From the NCBI GenBank assembly GCA_041725935.1, contig JBGRQD010000013.1, positions 57,741 through 121,740 of the forward strand: a DNA stretch of 64,000 bases, read 5' to 3'. Source of the stretch: Marivita sp041725935 (GTDB lineage Bacteria; Pseudomonadota; Alphaproteobacteria; Rhodobacterales; Rhodobacteraceae). The notes beneath the pieces are model-generated. The model worked only from the letters and a program-made list of their open reading frames with translations, was not told the DNA's origin and did no database searches. Positions 15,610 to 23,764 of this stretch are shown in pieces. The position numbers and the translations under genes are program-made. Position 1 is the first letter of the stretch. Each line of letters opens with the position of its first letter.

Positions 15610-16625
15610 GACCGGTGTTTTTAGCTTTTGCTGCGTTGGCCGCGTTGATGCTGGCGACAAGTGCTTCGGCGCATGTGCGTTGGTTTGTGGACGGTGCTGC
15701 CACTGTTGAGGCGTTTCAGCCCTATGGCATCACTGATCCCGAAGTGATCGTCTGGATCGCAATTGCCGTAGGCTTGGTCTGTGCATCAATCGTGCTGGAC
15801 ATGCGATTGCCGACGGTGCGCATCGTAGACAGCAAAACCAGGCACGATTTCATCGAGCTGTTGCGTGTGTTTTCCGGGATGTCGATGTTGTTGACGGCAT
15901 ATGAGGGCGCGATCATCGCACCGCATTTGAGTGCCTTCGGTACCTTTGGCACAGTGTTGCTGTTCACCCAGGCGTTGATCGGCATATTGCTGATTTCGAA
16001 CCGTTTTGTCCGGCACGCTGCGATTTTGATGATCCTTCTGCACCTTGGGTTGGCGATCAAATTCGGGCTTCTGTCCGCAATGGAATACCTGATCATGCCG
16101 GCGATTGCGGTCTTCCTGCTGATCAACAACTTGCCGACCGCGGAACTACGCGAACGGTTCAAACCCTATTCGGTGGACCTGCTGCGTATTCTGACGGGCA
16201 TCTCTCTGATCACGCTCGGTGTGTCGGAGAAACTCGTGGGTGCGATGATGGCCGAGAGTTTCCTTGTCCTTTACCAATGGAACTTCATGACCTCGCTTGG
16301 ACTTGAATTCTTTTCGGATCGGCTCTTCGTTTTATCCGCTGGTGTGATCGAGGTGGTTTTCGGTGTCATCATGGTGCTTGGGACGACGACCCGTTTGAAT
16401 GTGCTCGCATTTTCGGTCGTGCTTTTTGCGTCAAATGTTCTGTTCATCATCCAGGGTGAGAACGAAGCTGCGATGGTCGAGTTTATTGGGCACATGCCCG
16501 TGATCGGTGTTGCTTTGATCCTTTTGCTGCTTGGGGCGGGACAACGGCTGAAAGTCACGAACTTTTTGCCGCAACGGCAAAAGAATCCAACAGTCAGAAC
16601 TGTAAGGGTGCCCAGCGATGCTTAA
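15606..16625 (+). CDS. DoxX-like multi-pass membrane protein
   Basis: 339-aa inner-membrane protein. An N-terminal signal-like helix (MRPVFLAFAALAALMLA) is followed by SASAHVRWFVDG, a probable signal cleavage site and short periplasmic segment, then about eight hydrophobic helices. The arrangement LRVFSGMSMLLTAYEGAIIAP and a second similar block LLRILTGISLITLGVSEKL suggest an internal duplication of a four-helix DoxX/SURF4-like unit. It overlaps the FolB-like gene by 4 bp and the following gene by 8 bp, so the three form a tightly coupled operon. No catalytic motif is visible and the function is unknown. Confidence 0.75.
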   Translation: MRPVFLAFAALAALMLATSASAHVRWFVDGAATVEAFQPYGITDPEVIVWIAIAVGLVCASIVLDMRLPTVRIVDSKTRHDFIELLRVFSGMSMLLTAYEGAIIAPHLSAFGTFGTVLLFTQALIGILLISNRFVRHAAILMILLHLGLAIKFGLLSAMEYLIMPAIAVFLLINNLPTAELRERFKPYSVDLLRILTGISLITLGVSEKLVGAMMAESFLVLYQWNFMTSLGLEFFSDRLFVLSAGVIEVVFGVIMVLGTTTRLNVLAFSVVLFASNVLFIIQGENEAAMVEFIGHMPVIGVALILLLLGAGQRLKVTNFLPQRQKNPTVRTVRVPSDA

Positions 16626-17133
16626 TTTCTCACTCCGTCTACCGTATTTGATATACCTCAGCATCGGCTCCTTGCTTGTTGGCGTGCTCGTCGCTCCCGC
16701 TTTTCGCGATATGCCGGAGCCGGAACAACCGCCCTTGTCTATGATGCCCATGGAGATGGAAGAGGGTATGATACATCCGAAGCGTGAAGTCGTTTCGGAC
16801 ACACCTCCGTCGCTGACCATGGCGGTTGAGAAGGACGGGATGGACGGCTGGAACATCACGCTTGCGCCAGAGAATTTTGAATTCACGCCGGACCAGATCG
16901 GTGAGGACGGTGTGCCGAATACGGGCCATGCGCATCTTTACATCGACGGGGTCAAGGTGGCTCGCCTGTATGGAGTTCACTATCACGTGCCTGACCTAGC
17001 TCCCGGTCAATACGAGTTTGTCGTCGCGCTCAGCAGCAATGACCATGCGTATTATACATTGGATGGAGAGCGGATTGAGGCGCGGGCGACAATTACTCAA
17101 GGTGAGGCGACGATGGACATGTCGATTGAGTAA
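16618..17133 (+). CDS. Membrane-anchored periplasmic protein with His-rich beta domain
   Basis: 171-aa protein with one N-terminal helix (about residues 9-27) and a periplasmic domain. After a Met-rich linker (SMMPMEMEEGMIHP, about residues 41-54) comes a beta-sandwich-like region with NTGHAHLYIDG, LYGVHYHVPDLAPGQYEF and SSNDHAYY. This spacing of His residues is seen in a family of periplasmic proteins often found near copper-handling genes; Met-rich and His-rich stretches would suit copper binding. This is inference, as no ligand set is proven. It overlaps the DoxX-like gene by 8 bp. Confidence 0.72.
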   Translation: MLNFSLRLPYLIYLSIGSLLVGVLVAPAFRDMPEPEQPPLSMMPMEMEEGMIHPKREVVSDTPPSLTMAVEKDGMDGWNITLAPENFEFTPDQIGEDGVPNTGHAHLYIDGVKVARLYGVHYHVPDLAPGQYEFVVALSSNDHAYYTLDGERIEARATITQGEATMDMSIE

Positions 17134-17136
17134 CTG

Positions 17137-17232
17137 TCGCGGTGGATGCGCTTTGTGCTGATGTCGGCGAGGAAGCGTTCGACCAGGTTCATTCAAGCCG
17201 CGCTGGTGGGCGTCAAATGCAGCTTGAAGCGT
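17137..17232 (-). pseudogene. Fossil of an IS630-family transposase
   Basis: Read on the minus strand from about 17232, the sequence encodes RFKLHLTPTSAA, an in-frame TGA, then MNLVERFLADISTKRIHRD. This is the conserved segment around the last catalytic Glu of IS630-type transposases (HFTPTxASWxNxVERFFA). Only about 32 codons remain, with the Trp codon of the motif changed to a stop. It sits between the end of the FolB/DoxX operon and galU. Confidence 0.75.
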
Positions 17233-17292
17233 GACCACGTCCATTCCGGCTGAATGTATGGGCTCGGTTGATGGCATGCCGAGATTTCCATC

Positions 17293-18177
17293 TCAGGCCG
17301 CGCTTTGGGTGTCCAATGTCCGCGTGCAATATTGATCCAACACACTGGCCAGCTCGGGATCTTGGGACGCCAAATGTAGGGTCGCTTCCAGCATTCCCGC
17401 CTTGGAGCCGCAGTCGAAACGTGTTCCCGAAAATCCGAAGCCTGAGATCGGTCGCCTTGTGGCGTCCCTCGCGATGGCGTCCGTCAACTGGATTTCACCG
17501 CCAGCCCCTGGTGTTTGCGTGGCCAGTGCGTCGAAAATATCTTGATCGAGGATGTAGCGGCCGATCACCGCCTTGCGGGATGGCGCATCCTCGGGCGATG
17601 GCTTTTCGACCATGCCATGAGCCCACGTGATGCGCCCTTCTTCGGAGATGACATCAAGAACACCGTATTTTGAAACAGCACTCTTCTCGACTGTCATTGT
17701 CGCGACCATATGGCCTCCTTCATAGGCCCCCGCCATCTCGGACAGGCAGGAGGCCCCGAGGATCAGATCGTCCGGAAGGATCACCGCAACCGCGCCATCA
17801 AGCACATAATCACGGGCACACAGAACGGCATGACCCAAACCCTTGGGTTCGTTTTGTAGCGTGAACAGGACGTCATCGGTCCCGTGGTGCAGTGCAGCTT
17901 CTTTCAATTCATCTGCGATGTCGTCTTTGCCGCGCGCTTCCAAAGAGCGGCGCAGATGCAGATCGTCCATGACATGGCGTTCGATTGCAGGTTTGCTTTC
18001 GTGGGAGACAAACACTATTCGTTCGATCCCTGCTGCACGGACCTCGTCGATCGCGTATTGGATCAATGGCGTGTCGAGGACGGGCAACAATTCCTTCGGG
18101 GTGGCTTTGGTGGCTGGCAAGAAACGTGTGCCAAGACCGGCAACAGGAAAAATTGCAGTGCGGACTGGAAGGGTCAT
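17293..18177 (-). CDS. galU: UTP--glucose-1-phosphate uridylyltransferase
   Basis: Makes UDP-glucose from glucose-1-phosphate and UTP. The nucleotide-binding signature AIFPVAGLGTRFLPATKA and the KELLPVLDTPLIQYAIDE segment (about residues 7-45) are intact, and VEKPSPEDAPSRKAVIGRYI further in is typical of GalU. The ATG at 18177 is preferred over a GTG three codons upstream because AGAGGTGA lies about eight bases before it. It follows the glucosylglycerol-phosphate synthase gene by 53 bp on the same strand, so it is probably the last gene of that osmolyte operon and may supply its sugar donor. Confidence 0.94.
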   Translation of the reverse strand: MTLPVRTAIFPVAGLGTRFLPATKATPKELLPVLDTPLIQYAIDEVRAAGIERIVFVSHESKPAIERHVMDDLHLRRSLEARGKDDIADELKEAALHHGTDDVLFTLQNEPKGLGHAVLCARDYVLDGAVAVILPDDLILGASCLSEMAGAYEGGHMVATMTVEKSAVSKYGVLDVISEEGRITWAHGMVEKPSPEDAPSRKAVIGRYILDQDIFDALATQTPGAGGEIQLTDAIARDATRRPISGFGFSGTRFDCGSKAGMLEATLHLASQDPELASVLDQYCTRTLDTQSAA

Positions 18178-18230
18178 GTAAGTCACCTCTTTAATTTGCT
18201 CGAACGGCGAAGCGTTTTTGGGGAAGGAAA

Positions 18231-19724
18231 TCAGGCGACCGCTGGCCGGTCACGCTGTTTGCCAATGGACAGGGTTCCGGGCCGCCAATGGCCGATGTCG
18301 TCTGCCACAACGGCTGCCCGAAGGCTTTTCATCCGGCGCTTGCGCTCAAGCGAGGTCATCGACAATGCGCCAACAATTGCGTTGTCCATCGAACGATGGG
18401 AAAACGGGTTTGTCGTAACCGCATCGTGCAATTGAACAGACGCCCCTGCGAATTCCGAGAGGACAAGCACGCCGTCTTCGTCGAAGCGTGATGCAACGAA
18501 TTCCTTGCATACAATGTTCATCCCATCGGCCAATGGGGTGATCCACGCCACATCTGCCGCGCGATAGTAGGCGATCAGTTCTTCAAGCGGCAATGCGCGA
18601 GAGATCAGCGTGACAGGTTGCCAATCGAACGTCCCGAACCGGCCGTTGATGCGGCCGGCAGCTGCTTCGATTTCGGACTGGATTTCCGCGTAGGCCGTCA
18701 TGTTCCGATTGGCCGACACCGAGATGTGCATCAAACGCAGCTTTTCGTCGCGCAGCTTCGGATTGGCCTCGAGCACACGCTCAAAGGATTCCAATTGCTG
18801 AACGCCGCCCTTGGTATAATCTGTGCGCCCAACCGAGACCACAAGCTTCGAGCCAGCAAGTTCCTTGCGGATATTTTCAACCTGTTTGTCAGTTTGCTCG
18901 GCATGGGCAACCTGATCGAGATAGCTGGTGTTGACCCCAACTGGAGAGACACTCACTGCCGTTGTGTGTTCGCCATAGGTGATGGTATCGCGCAGCGCGC
19001 GCTCGGTCAGGGCAGTCGCTTCGCTTACAAAGGCGGGATCAACGGCCCTCCGTGCGCCCAGGTCCACATCAAACAGGCTGCTGACCACAGACAGGAAATT
19101 CGCGGCGTAGCGGGGGATATGGAACCCTACATCGTCACAGGCGAGCAGGCTTTTGATGATTTCGTGACGCCATGGCAGGGCGTTGAACATATCCGCCGAT
19201 GGAAATGGCGTGTGGTGGAAAAATGCAATTTTCACATCCGGGCGCAATTCGCGCAAAAATCCGGGTACGAGCCAAAGGTTATAGTCGTGCACCCAAACCA
19301 ACGCGCCCTGAGCCGCTTCTTCTGCCGCGGCCTTGGCAAAACGGCGGTTCACATCTCGAAAATTATCCCAATCCACTGGGTCGTAATTATAGCGTTCCTT
19401 GAAGGCATGCAGGATTGGCCAAAATGCCTCCTTCGAGGTCACGTGATAGAACTTCGACACCTGATCTTCGGACAGAGGAAGGCGAGAGACCGTGTATCGA
19501 CCGTATTGATCGTCGATTTCGACCTTCTGATCGAATTCGGATGCCGTCGGATCATCGGCGAGTTTCCAAGCAATCCAGGCTGCTTTGTCCACGGATCCGA
19601 AAAAGCTTTTCAGGGTCGGTACAATTCCGTTCGGGCTCTTGTGAGCACGCCGTACGATTTTACCATTCTCCATGACTTCTTCGTAAGGCTCACGATGATA
19701 TACAATAACGAGATCGGATGACAT
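18231..19724 (-). CDS. ggpS: Glucosylglycerol-phosphate synthase (GT20 family)
   Basis: 497-aa GT20 glycosyltransferase related to trehalose-6-phosphate synthase. It has VWVHDYNLWLVPGFLRELRP (about residues 140-160), FFHHTPFPSADMF, SVGRTDYTKGG for the donor-binding lobe and ITPLADGMNIVCKEFVASR near the C-terminus. The YTKGG variant (trehalose synthases have LDYIKG) and the neighbours gpsA and a HAD phosphatase point to glucosylglycerol-phosphate synthesis from glycerol-3-phosphate. AAGGAGA sits before the ATG. The glucose donor (ADP- or UDP-glucose) cannot be read from the sequence; nearby galU suggests UDP-glucose. Trehalose-6-phosphate synthase is the alternative call. Confidence 0.85.
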   Translation of the reverse strand: MSSDLVIVYHREPYEEVMENGKIVRRAHKSPNGIVPTLKSFFGSVDKAAWIAWKLADDPTASEFDQKVEIDDQYGRYTVSRLPLSEDQVSKFYHVTSKEAFWPILHAFKERYNYDPVDWDNFRDVNRRFAKAAAEEAAQGALVWVHDYNLWLVPGFLRELRPDVKIAFFHHTPFPSADMFNALPWRHEIIKSLLACDDVGFHIPRYAANFLSVVSSLFDVDLGARRAVDPAFVSEATALTERALRDTITYGEHTTAVSVSPVGVNTSYLDQVAHAEQTDKQVENIRKELAGSKLVVSVGRTDYTKGGVQQLESFERVLEANPKLRDEKLRLMHISVSANRNMTAYAEIQSEIEAAAGRINGRFGTFDWQPVTLISRALPLEELIAYYRAADVAWITPLADGMNIVCKEFVASRFDEDGVLVLSEFAGASVQLHDAVTTNPFSHRSMDNAIVGALSMTSLERKRRMKSLRAAVVADDIGHWRPGTLSIGKQRDRPAVA

Positions 19725-19735
19725 GAGACGTCTCC

Positions 19736-20515
19736 TTAGGATGGGGTCTTTGACAAAAGGTCGAATTCAAGGATCGCTTCCGCAATCCCGAGAACGCCAA
19801 TACCCGTGGCACAATGCACATGGGATTGCCCTTCAAGACGGGTCAGCAGGTCCGGTTCGGACCCACCAACGGCCACCGCAGGGAGGCCAAGTTCCAACAT
19901 GGAAAGATCATTGAGCGTATCGCCAGCCACCAAGGTGCGCTGGTTCTGGACCCCAAGATACGCCAGCAATCGCAGCAATGATGGGCCCTTGCTGACCCCT
20001 TTGGGCAAAACATCGAAAAATCGGTTATCCGAGATCAGGGCGTCCAGCCCCAAATCGGCGACGACAGCCAAGGCGCCCTTGTCAAAGGTGGCCGGGTCCA
20101 TGTCAAAACTTGCGCGATACCGAAACCCGCTGGATTGCAGGGTCAACCCTTTTGCCCTGTTCAAGGCCGTCACGACCGATTGGCCAGCAACGCCCCAACC
20201 GTCGGAAATCTCTGCCTCGAGCTCTTCTATTGGAGCTACGTGCCCATCAGCATCGAACTGCGCAATTGTCGTGCCCACATCCCCGATGACATAATCAGGG
20301 GCAGGAAGGCCGTTTTTCACTGCGTTAACAATGTACCCAGGATCACGACCGGTCACAAAAATCAGGCCAATACGATCGCGATTTTTTTCGACAAAGGCGT
20401 AGAAAGCTTTGCGATCCTGATCGGTACCCCCAAGGAAAGTGCCGTCGAGGTCGGTTGCAAGCACCATCTCCTTTTTTGAAATATCAGTTGTGGCGAAGGT
20501 TTCGTGTCGGGTCAT
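19736..20515 (-). CDS. HAD-IIB phosphatase, probable glucosylglycerol-phosphate phosphatase
   Basis: 259-aa HAD superfamily protein of the sucrose-phosphatase-like IIB group. Motif I is LATDLDGTFLGG (about residues 18-29), motif II FVTGRDP, a motif III Lys lies in VSKGPSLLRLL and motif IV is LVAGDTLNDLSML (about residues 195-207). It overlaps gpsA by 4 bp and precedes ggpS by 11 bp, so its likely job is to dephosphorylate the synthase product to free glucosylglycerol. AAAGGA precedes the ATG. Family membership is secure; the substrate is inferred from the operon. Confidence 0.85.
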   Translation of the reverse strand: MTRHETFATTDISKKEMVLATDLDGTFLGGTDQDRKAFYAFVEKNRDRIGLIFVTGRDPGYIVNAVKNGLPAPDYVIGDVGTTIAQFDADGHVAPIEELEAEISDGWGVAGQSVVTALNRAKGLTLQSSGFRYRASFDMDPATFDKGALAVVADLGLDALISDNRFFDVLPKGVSKGPSLLRLLAYLGVQNQRTLVAGDTLNDLSMLELGLPAVAVGGSEPDLLTRLEGQSHVHCATGIGVLGIAEAILEFDLLSKTPS

Positions 20516-21654
20516 GAGATCCTTTCTGCAAGAGTTGCAATATCTTCGTCGGTTGAGGGGTGCGCGAAGGAAACGTCCATCGCCATGGGTTCGGCTTCAA
20601 TTGGGCGAGCCCAAAGCGCGGCAAACGCATGCCCGAGGTCTGCGCCTTCGTGCAAAATGGCGCGCACGGTTTCGCAAATGGGCATGTTGATTCCGAGTTT
20701 GCGAGCAAGGTCAGTGATAGATTTTGCATTTCCCTCGCCCTCAACGACGACATTTCGCCCATCAAAGCAGTCGTCTCGCGACCTGCCTTGGCCCAACTGC
20801 AACCCCAGCGACATGTTCCGTGACGTGGTGCTGTTGCAGGTTAATGTCAGATCGCCGATGCCGGACAGTCCGGTCAGTGTTTCCCGCCGCCCACCAAGCG
20901 CGTTGCCCAACAATTTCATTTCATCAAGTCCACGGGTGATCAGCGCTGCGCGGGTGTTGTCCGCAAATCCTGCGCCCGTCAGCATTCCACAGGCCAGCGC
21001 AATAACGTTCTTGACGGCACCTCCCACTTCTACGCCGACGAGGTCGTCCGACACGTAAGCGCGGAAATGTTCTGTGGTCAGGGAAACGGCGAGCCGCGCT
21101 GCGGGGCTGTTTTCTGGCGACAAGCGATCAAGCGCCGAGAACGGGAACGCGACCGTCGCCGCCGTCGGGTGTTTCAGGATCGTTTCGCGGGCAAAGGTGG
21201 GACCAGATACGCAGCCGACTGGATTCTGTTGCAACACCTCTTCAGCGATCTGTGACATCAACAGGCCGGTTTCCGGTTCAATTCCTTTTGCGCAGACTGC
21301 CACAGGCGTTCCCGGTGCCAGATTGTCCCGCACCTGTCGCGTGACAGACCGCACCGCACCTGAGGGAACAACAATCAAGACCACGTCGGCATCCTTCAAC
21401 GCGTCTGACATCTTGTGAATTCCGCGCAGCGAGGGCGGCAGTGGTGCATCGGGCACATAGGCCGCGTTGGTGTGTGATCTGTTGATCTCGTTTATGGCGT
21501 TTGTGCTGCGGCCCCAGATGCGAACAGATGTACCGTTGTCTGCGAGCGTTGCGGCCAACGCCGTTCCCCAAGACCCAATGCCGATCACACAAGCGCGCCG
21601 GAAAGGTGTGACTTTTGACGGGACCGGGCCCGCCTGAAAGGGCTGATGCTTCAT
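20512..21654 (-). CDS. gpsA: NAD(P)-dependent glycerol-3-phosphate dehydrogenase
   Basis: Reduces dihydroxyacetone phosphate to sn-glycerol-3-phosphate. The 380-aa protein has the dinucleotide motif CVIGIGSWGTALAATLADNG (about residues 22-41), the catalytic Lys region GGAVKNVIALACGM (about residues 213-226), GFADNTRAALITRGLDEM and TGLSGIGDLTLTC. About 50 residues longer than typical GpsA, with an extra N-terminal leader and a longer C-terminus, consistent with a specialised paralogue. It heads the operon gpsA-phosphatase-ggpS-galU, where glycerol-3-phosphate is the acceptor for the synthase. GAGGAAAAG precedes the ATG. Confidence 0.92.
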   Translation of the reverse strand: MKHQPFQAGPVPSKVTPFRRACVIGIGSWGTALAATLADNGTSVRIWGRSTNAINEINRSHTNAAYVPDAPLPPSLRGIHKMSDALKDADVVLIVVPSGAVRSVTRQVRDNLAPGTPVAVCAKGIEPETGLLMSQIAEEVLQQNPVGCVSGPTFARETILKHPTAATVAFPFSALDRLSPENSPAARLAVSLTTEHFRAYVSDDLVGVEVGGAVKNVIALACGMLTGAGFADNTRAALITRGLDEMKLLGNALGGRRETLTGLSGIGDLTLTCNSTTSRNMSLGLQLGQGRSRDDCFDGRNVVVEGEGNAKSITDLARKLGINMPICETVRAILHEGADLGHAFAALWARPIEAEPMAMDVSFAHPSTDEDIATLAERIS

Positions 21655-21907
21655 CTTTTCCTCAAAAACTTGAAGCCCTTAGAAGAGCGCGGTCTTGGTT
21701 CAAACGCCGCTCCAACGGGATCAAGTATGTCGCATTTGTATAATTTGTGTCGTTAATGATGCATCTGCGTGGTGAAAGATCAATGCTGCGATGCAGAAAT
21801 AAGTGCTGCAAGACAGGAAACGCTGAAAGATTTGGCAACCTGCACGATATTCATCCAGACGCTAGGACTGTGCTGAATTACACTGAGATCGCGCTCCAAT
21901 CCGGCGC

Positions 21908-22053
21908 AAGCACGACGGAGCGAAACGTGGGCTACGGCGCAAGATCCACTTCGGCCTGGACGAAGAAACGCTTGACCAGATCCCCCTGATGTGGAGGTCG
22001 GATCGGTCACCGCAGACGGTGTCTACGACACGCGCACGTGCCATCACGCCTTT
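21908..22053 (+). pseudogene. Remnant of an IS5-family transposase
   Basis: From 21908 one frame reads KHDGAKRGLRRKIHFGLD followed by EETLDQIP; after a frame change it continues DVEVGSVTADGVYDTRTCHH. These match two conserved blocks of IS5/IS427-type transposases (RKIHLGIDEETLEI and the catalytic TADGAYDT), but the stretch that should separate them is missing, so an internal deletion plus frameshift has occurred. The 3' third cannot be followed. The element is dead. Confidence 0.75.
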
Positions 22054-22574
22054 TGATCAACAAAGCCGCGCCCGACCGACAATGGTCTCGCGGTGCCAGC
22101 ACAGGTTCTCCAGAGGCGGCGCGTTTGGTTGATCGACGGGGCGCATGGCGTGCTGAGACGCCGGGGATTTCGGTCTCGGCACGCGTGGACCGCTATCGAT
22201 GCTGCTAAGTCGATAGATCACCAGACCGGTTCGGTCTTGCGCCCTCTTTGCAAGCCAAGCAAAATTCGTGCGGCCTGTATGGCCAGCGCTCGACTTCCGA
22301 GGCCTCTGTATACAATCATCGTACAACCGATGGACTGTGGCCCACACCCCGAGATATTTGCGAACCACTGCCAAACGAGGCTTGTTTTGCCGTCGAATTT
22401 GGCCGATGAGTGCTTCATGACACAGTTGACCGACATCCGACGAGACATCTGATCTTGCCATTCCGCCCCCCGATTGTGGGCGTTCCGTCACCTTTTGTCC
22501 GAATTCACCATCCTTTCCGTTGACTTGGCCCGCGCCGCTTGGCACGGCTTGGGCTTCCTGAAATGAGGTTTGCC
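22054..22574. other. Unassigned region between the IS5 remnant and argD
   Basis: Overlapping reading frames exist on both strands (the longest, on the minus strand, is about 160 codons), but none shows a recognisable family and their start contexts are poor. The composition is similar to the neighbouring transposase remnant, so this may be further decayed mobile-element DNA. I see no RNA gene. The argD ribosome binding site GAGG lies at the right end. Confidence 0.35.
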
Positions 22575-23756
22575 ATGATCCCCGCTGTTCTGCCCACCTA
22601 TTCCCGCGCGCCGCTTCACTTCGTGAAGGGCGAAGGCACCTGGCTGATCGAGGCGGATGGGCGACGCTTTCTCGATCTGGGTGCGGGCATCGCGGTGAAC
22701 GCGCTGGGCCATGCGCATCCGGCGCTGGTGCAGGCGCTGACCGATCAGGCGCAGAACCTGTGGCACGTGTCTAACCTCTACGAGATCCCGCAGCAGCAGG
22801 CGCTAGCCGACAAGATGGTCGCGGCGAGTTTCGCGGACACGGTGTTCTTTACCAATTCCGGCACCGAGTCCTGCGAATTGGCCGTCAAGATGGCGCGCAA
22901 GTACTGGTACGACAAAGGCCACCCGGAAAAGACGACGATCCTCGCTTTCGAGGGCTCGTTTCATGGCCGGTCCTCGGCGGGCATTGCGGCTGCCGGGTCG
23001 GAAAAGATGACCAAAGGCTTCGGGCCGCTCCTGCCGGGGTTCAAGCATGTCGGCTGGGGCGATCACGATGCGATGCATGCGGCGATCGACGACAGCGTTG
23101 GCGCGATCCTGATCGAGCCGGTGCAGGGCGAAGGCGGCATACGTCCGCTTCCGGACCAGTGTCTCAAGGGGCTGCGTGCCCTGTGTGACGAGAAGGGCAT
23201 CCTGCTGATCCTGGACGAGGTGCAATGCGGCGTGTCGCGCACCGGGCGGCTGTTCGCGCATGAATGGGCGGGTGTGACGCCCGACATCATGATGGTTGCC
23301 AAGGGCATCGGCGGGGGCTTTCCGCTGGGCGCAGTTCTGGCCACAGAAGAGGCGGCGTCTGGCATGACGGCGGGCACGCATGGGTCGACCTATGGCGGCA
23401 ACCCGCTTGGGTGCGCGGTTGGCTGCGCGGTGATGGATATCGTCAGCACGCCGGCGTTCCTCGAGACCGTGAACGCGCGGGCCGGGTTCCTGCGGCAAAA
23501 GCTGGAAGGTCTGGTTGCGTCGCATCCGGAAGTGTTCGAAGGCGTGCGTGGGCTTGGGCTGATGCTGGGGTTGAAGTGCAAGGTGGCCCCGGTCGATCTG
23601 GTCAAGGCCGGCTATGGCTGCGGTGTCATCACGGTGCCTGCGGCGGACAACGTGGTGCGCCTTTTGCCGCCGTTGAACATCAGTGAAGACGAGATTTCCG
23701 AGGCGGTGAACCGGCTCGATTTCGCCGCGGACGCGGTTCTCGAGGCGCAGGGCTGA
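22575..23756 (+). CDS. argD: Acetylornithine transaminase
   Basis: PLP-dependent class III aminotransferase converting N-acetylglutamate semialdehyde to N-acetylornithine in arginine synthesis. The body shows FFTNSGTESCELAVKMAR (PLP phosphate site), FEGSFHGRSSAG, ILIEPVQGEGGI, LLILDEVQCGVSRTG and the Schiff-base Lys in MMVAKGIGGGFPLGA (about residue 240). At 393 aa the length is normal. The ATG at 22575 has GAGG six bases upstream; a TTG at 22539 and an ATG at 22563 in frame are less well placed. argF follows after 8 bp. Confidence 0.94.
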   Translation: MIPAVLPTYSRAPLHFVKGEGTWLIEADGRRFLDLGAGIAVNALGHAHPALVQALTDQAQNLWHVSNLYEIPQQQALADKMVAASFADTVFFTNSGTESCELAVKMARKYWYDKGHPEKTTILAFEGSFHGRSSAGIAAAGSEKMTKGFGPLLPGFKHVGWGDHDAMHAAIDDSVGAILIEPVQGEGGIRPLPDQCLKGLRALCDEKGILLILDEVQCGVSRTGRLFAHEWAGVTPDIMMVAKGIGGGFPLGAVLATEEAASGMTAGTHGSTYGGNPLGCAVGCAVMDIVSTPAFLETVNARAGFLRQKLEGLVASHPEVFEGVRGLGLMLGLKCKVAPVDLVKAGYGCGVITVPAADNVVRLLPPLNISEDEISEAVNRLDFAADAVLEAQG

Positions 23757-23764
23757 GGCAGGAC

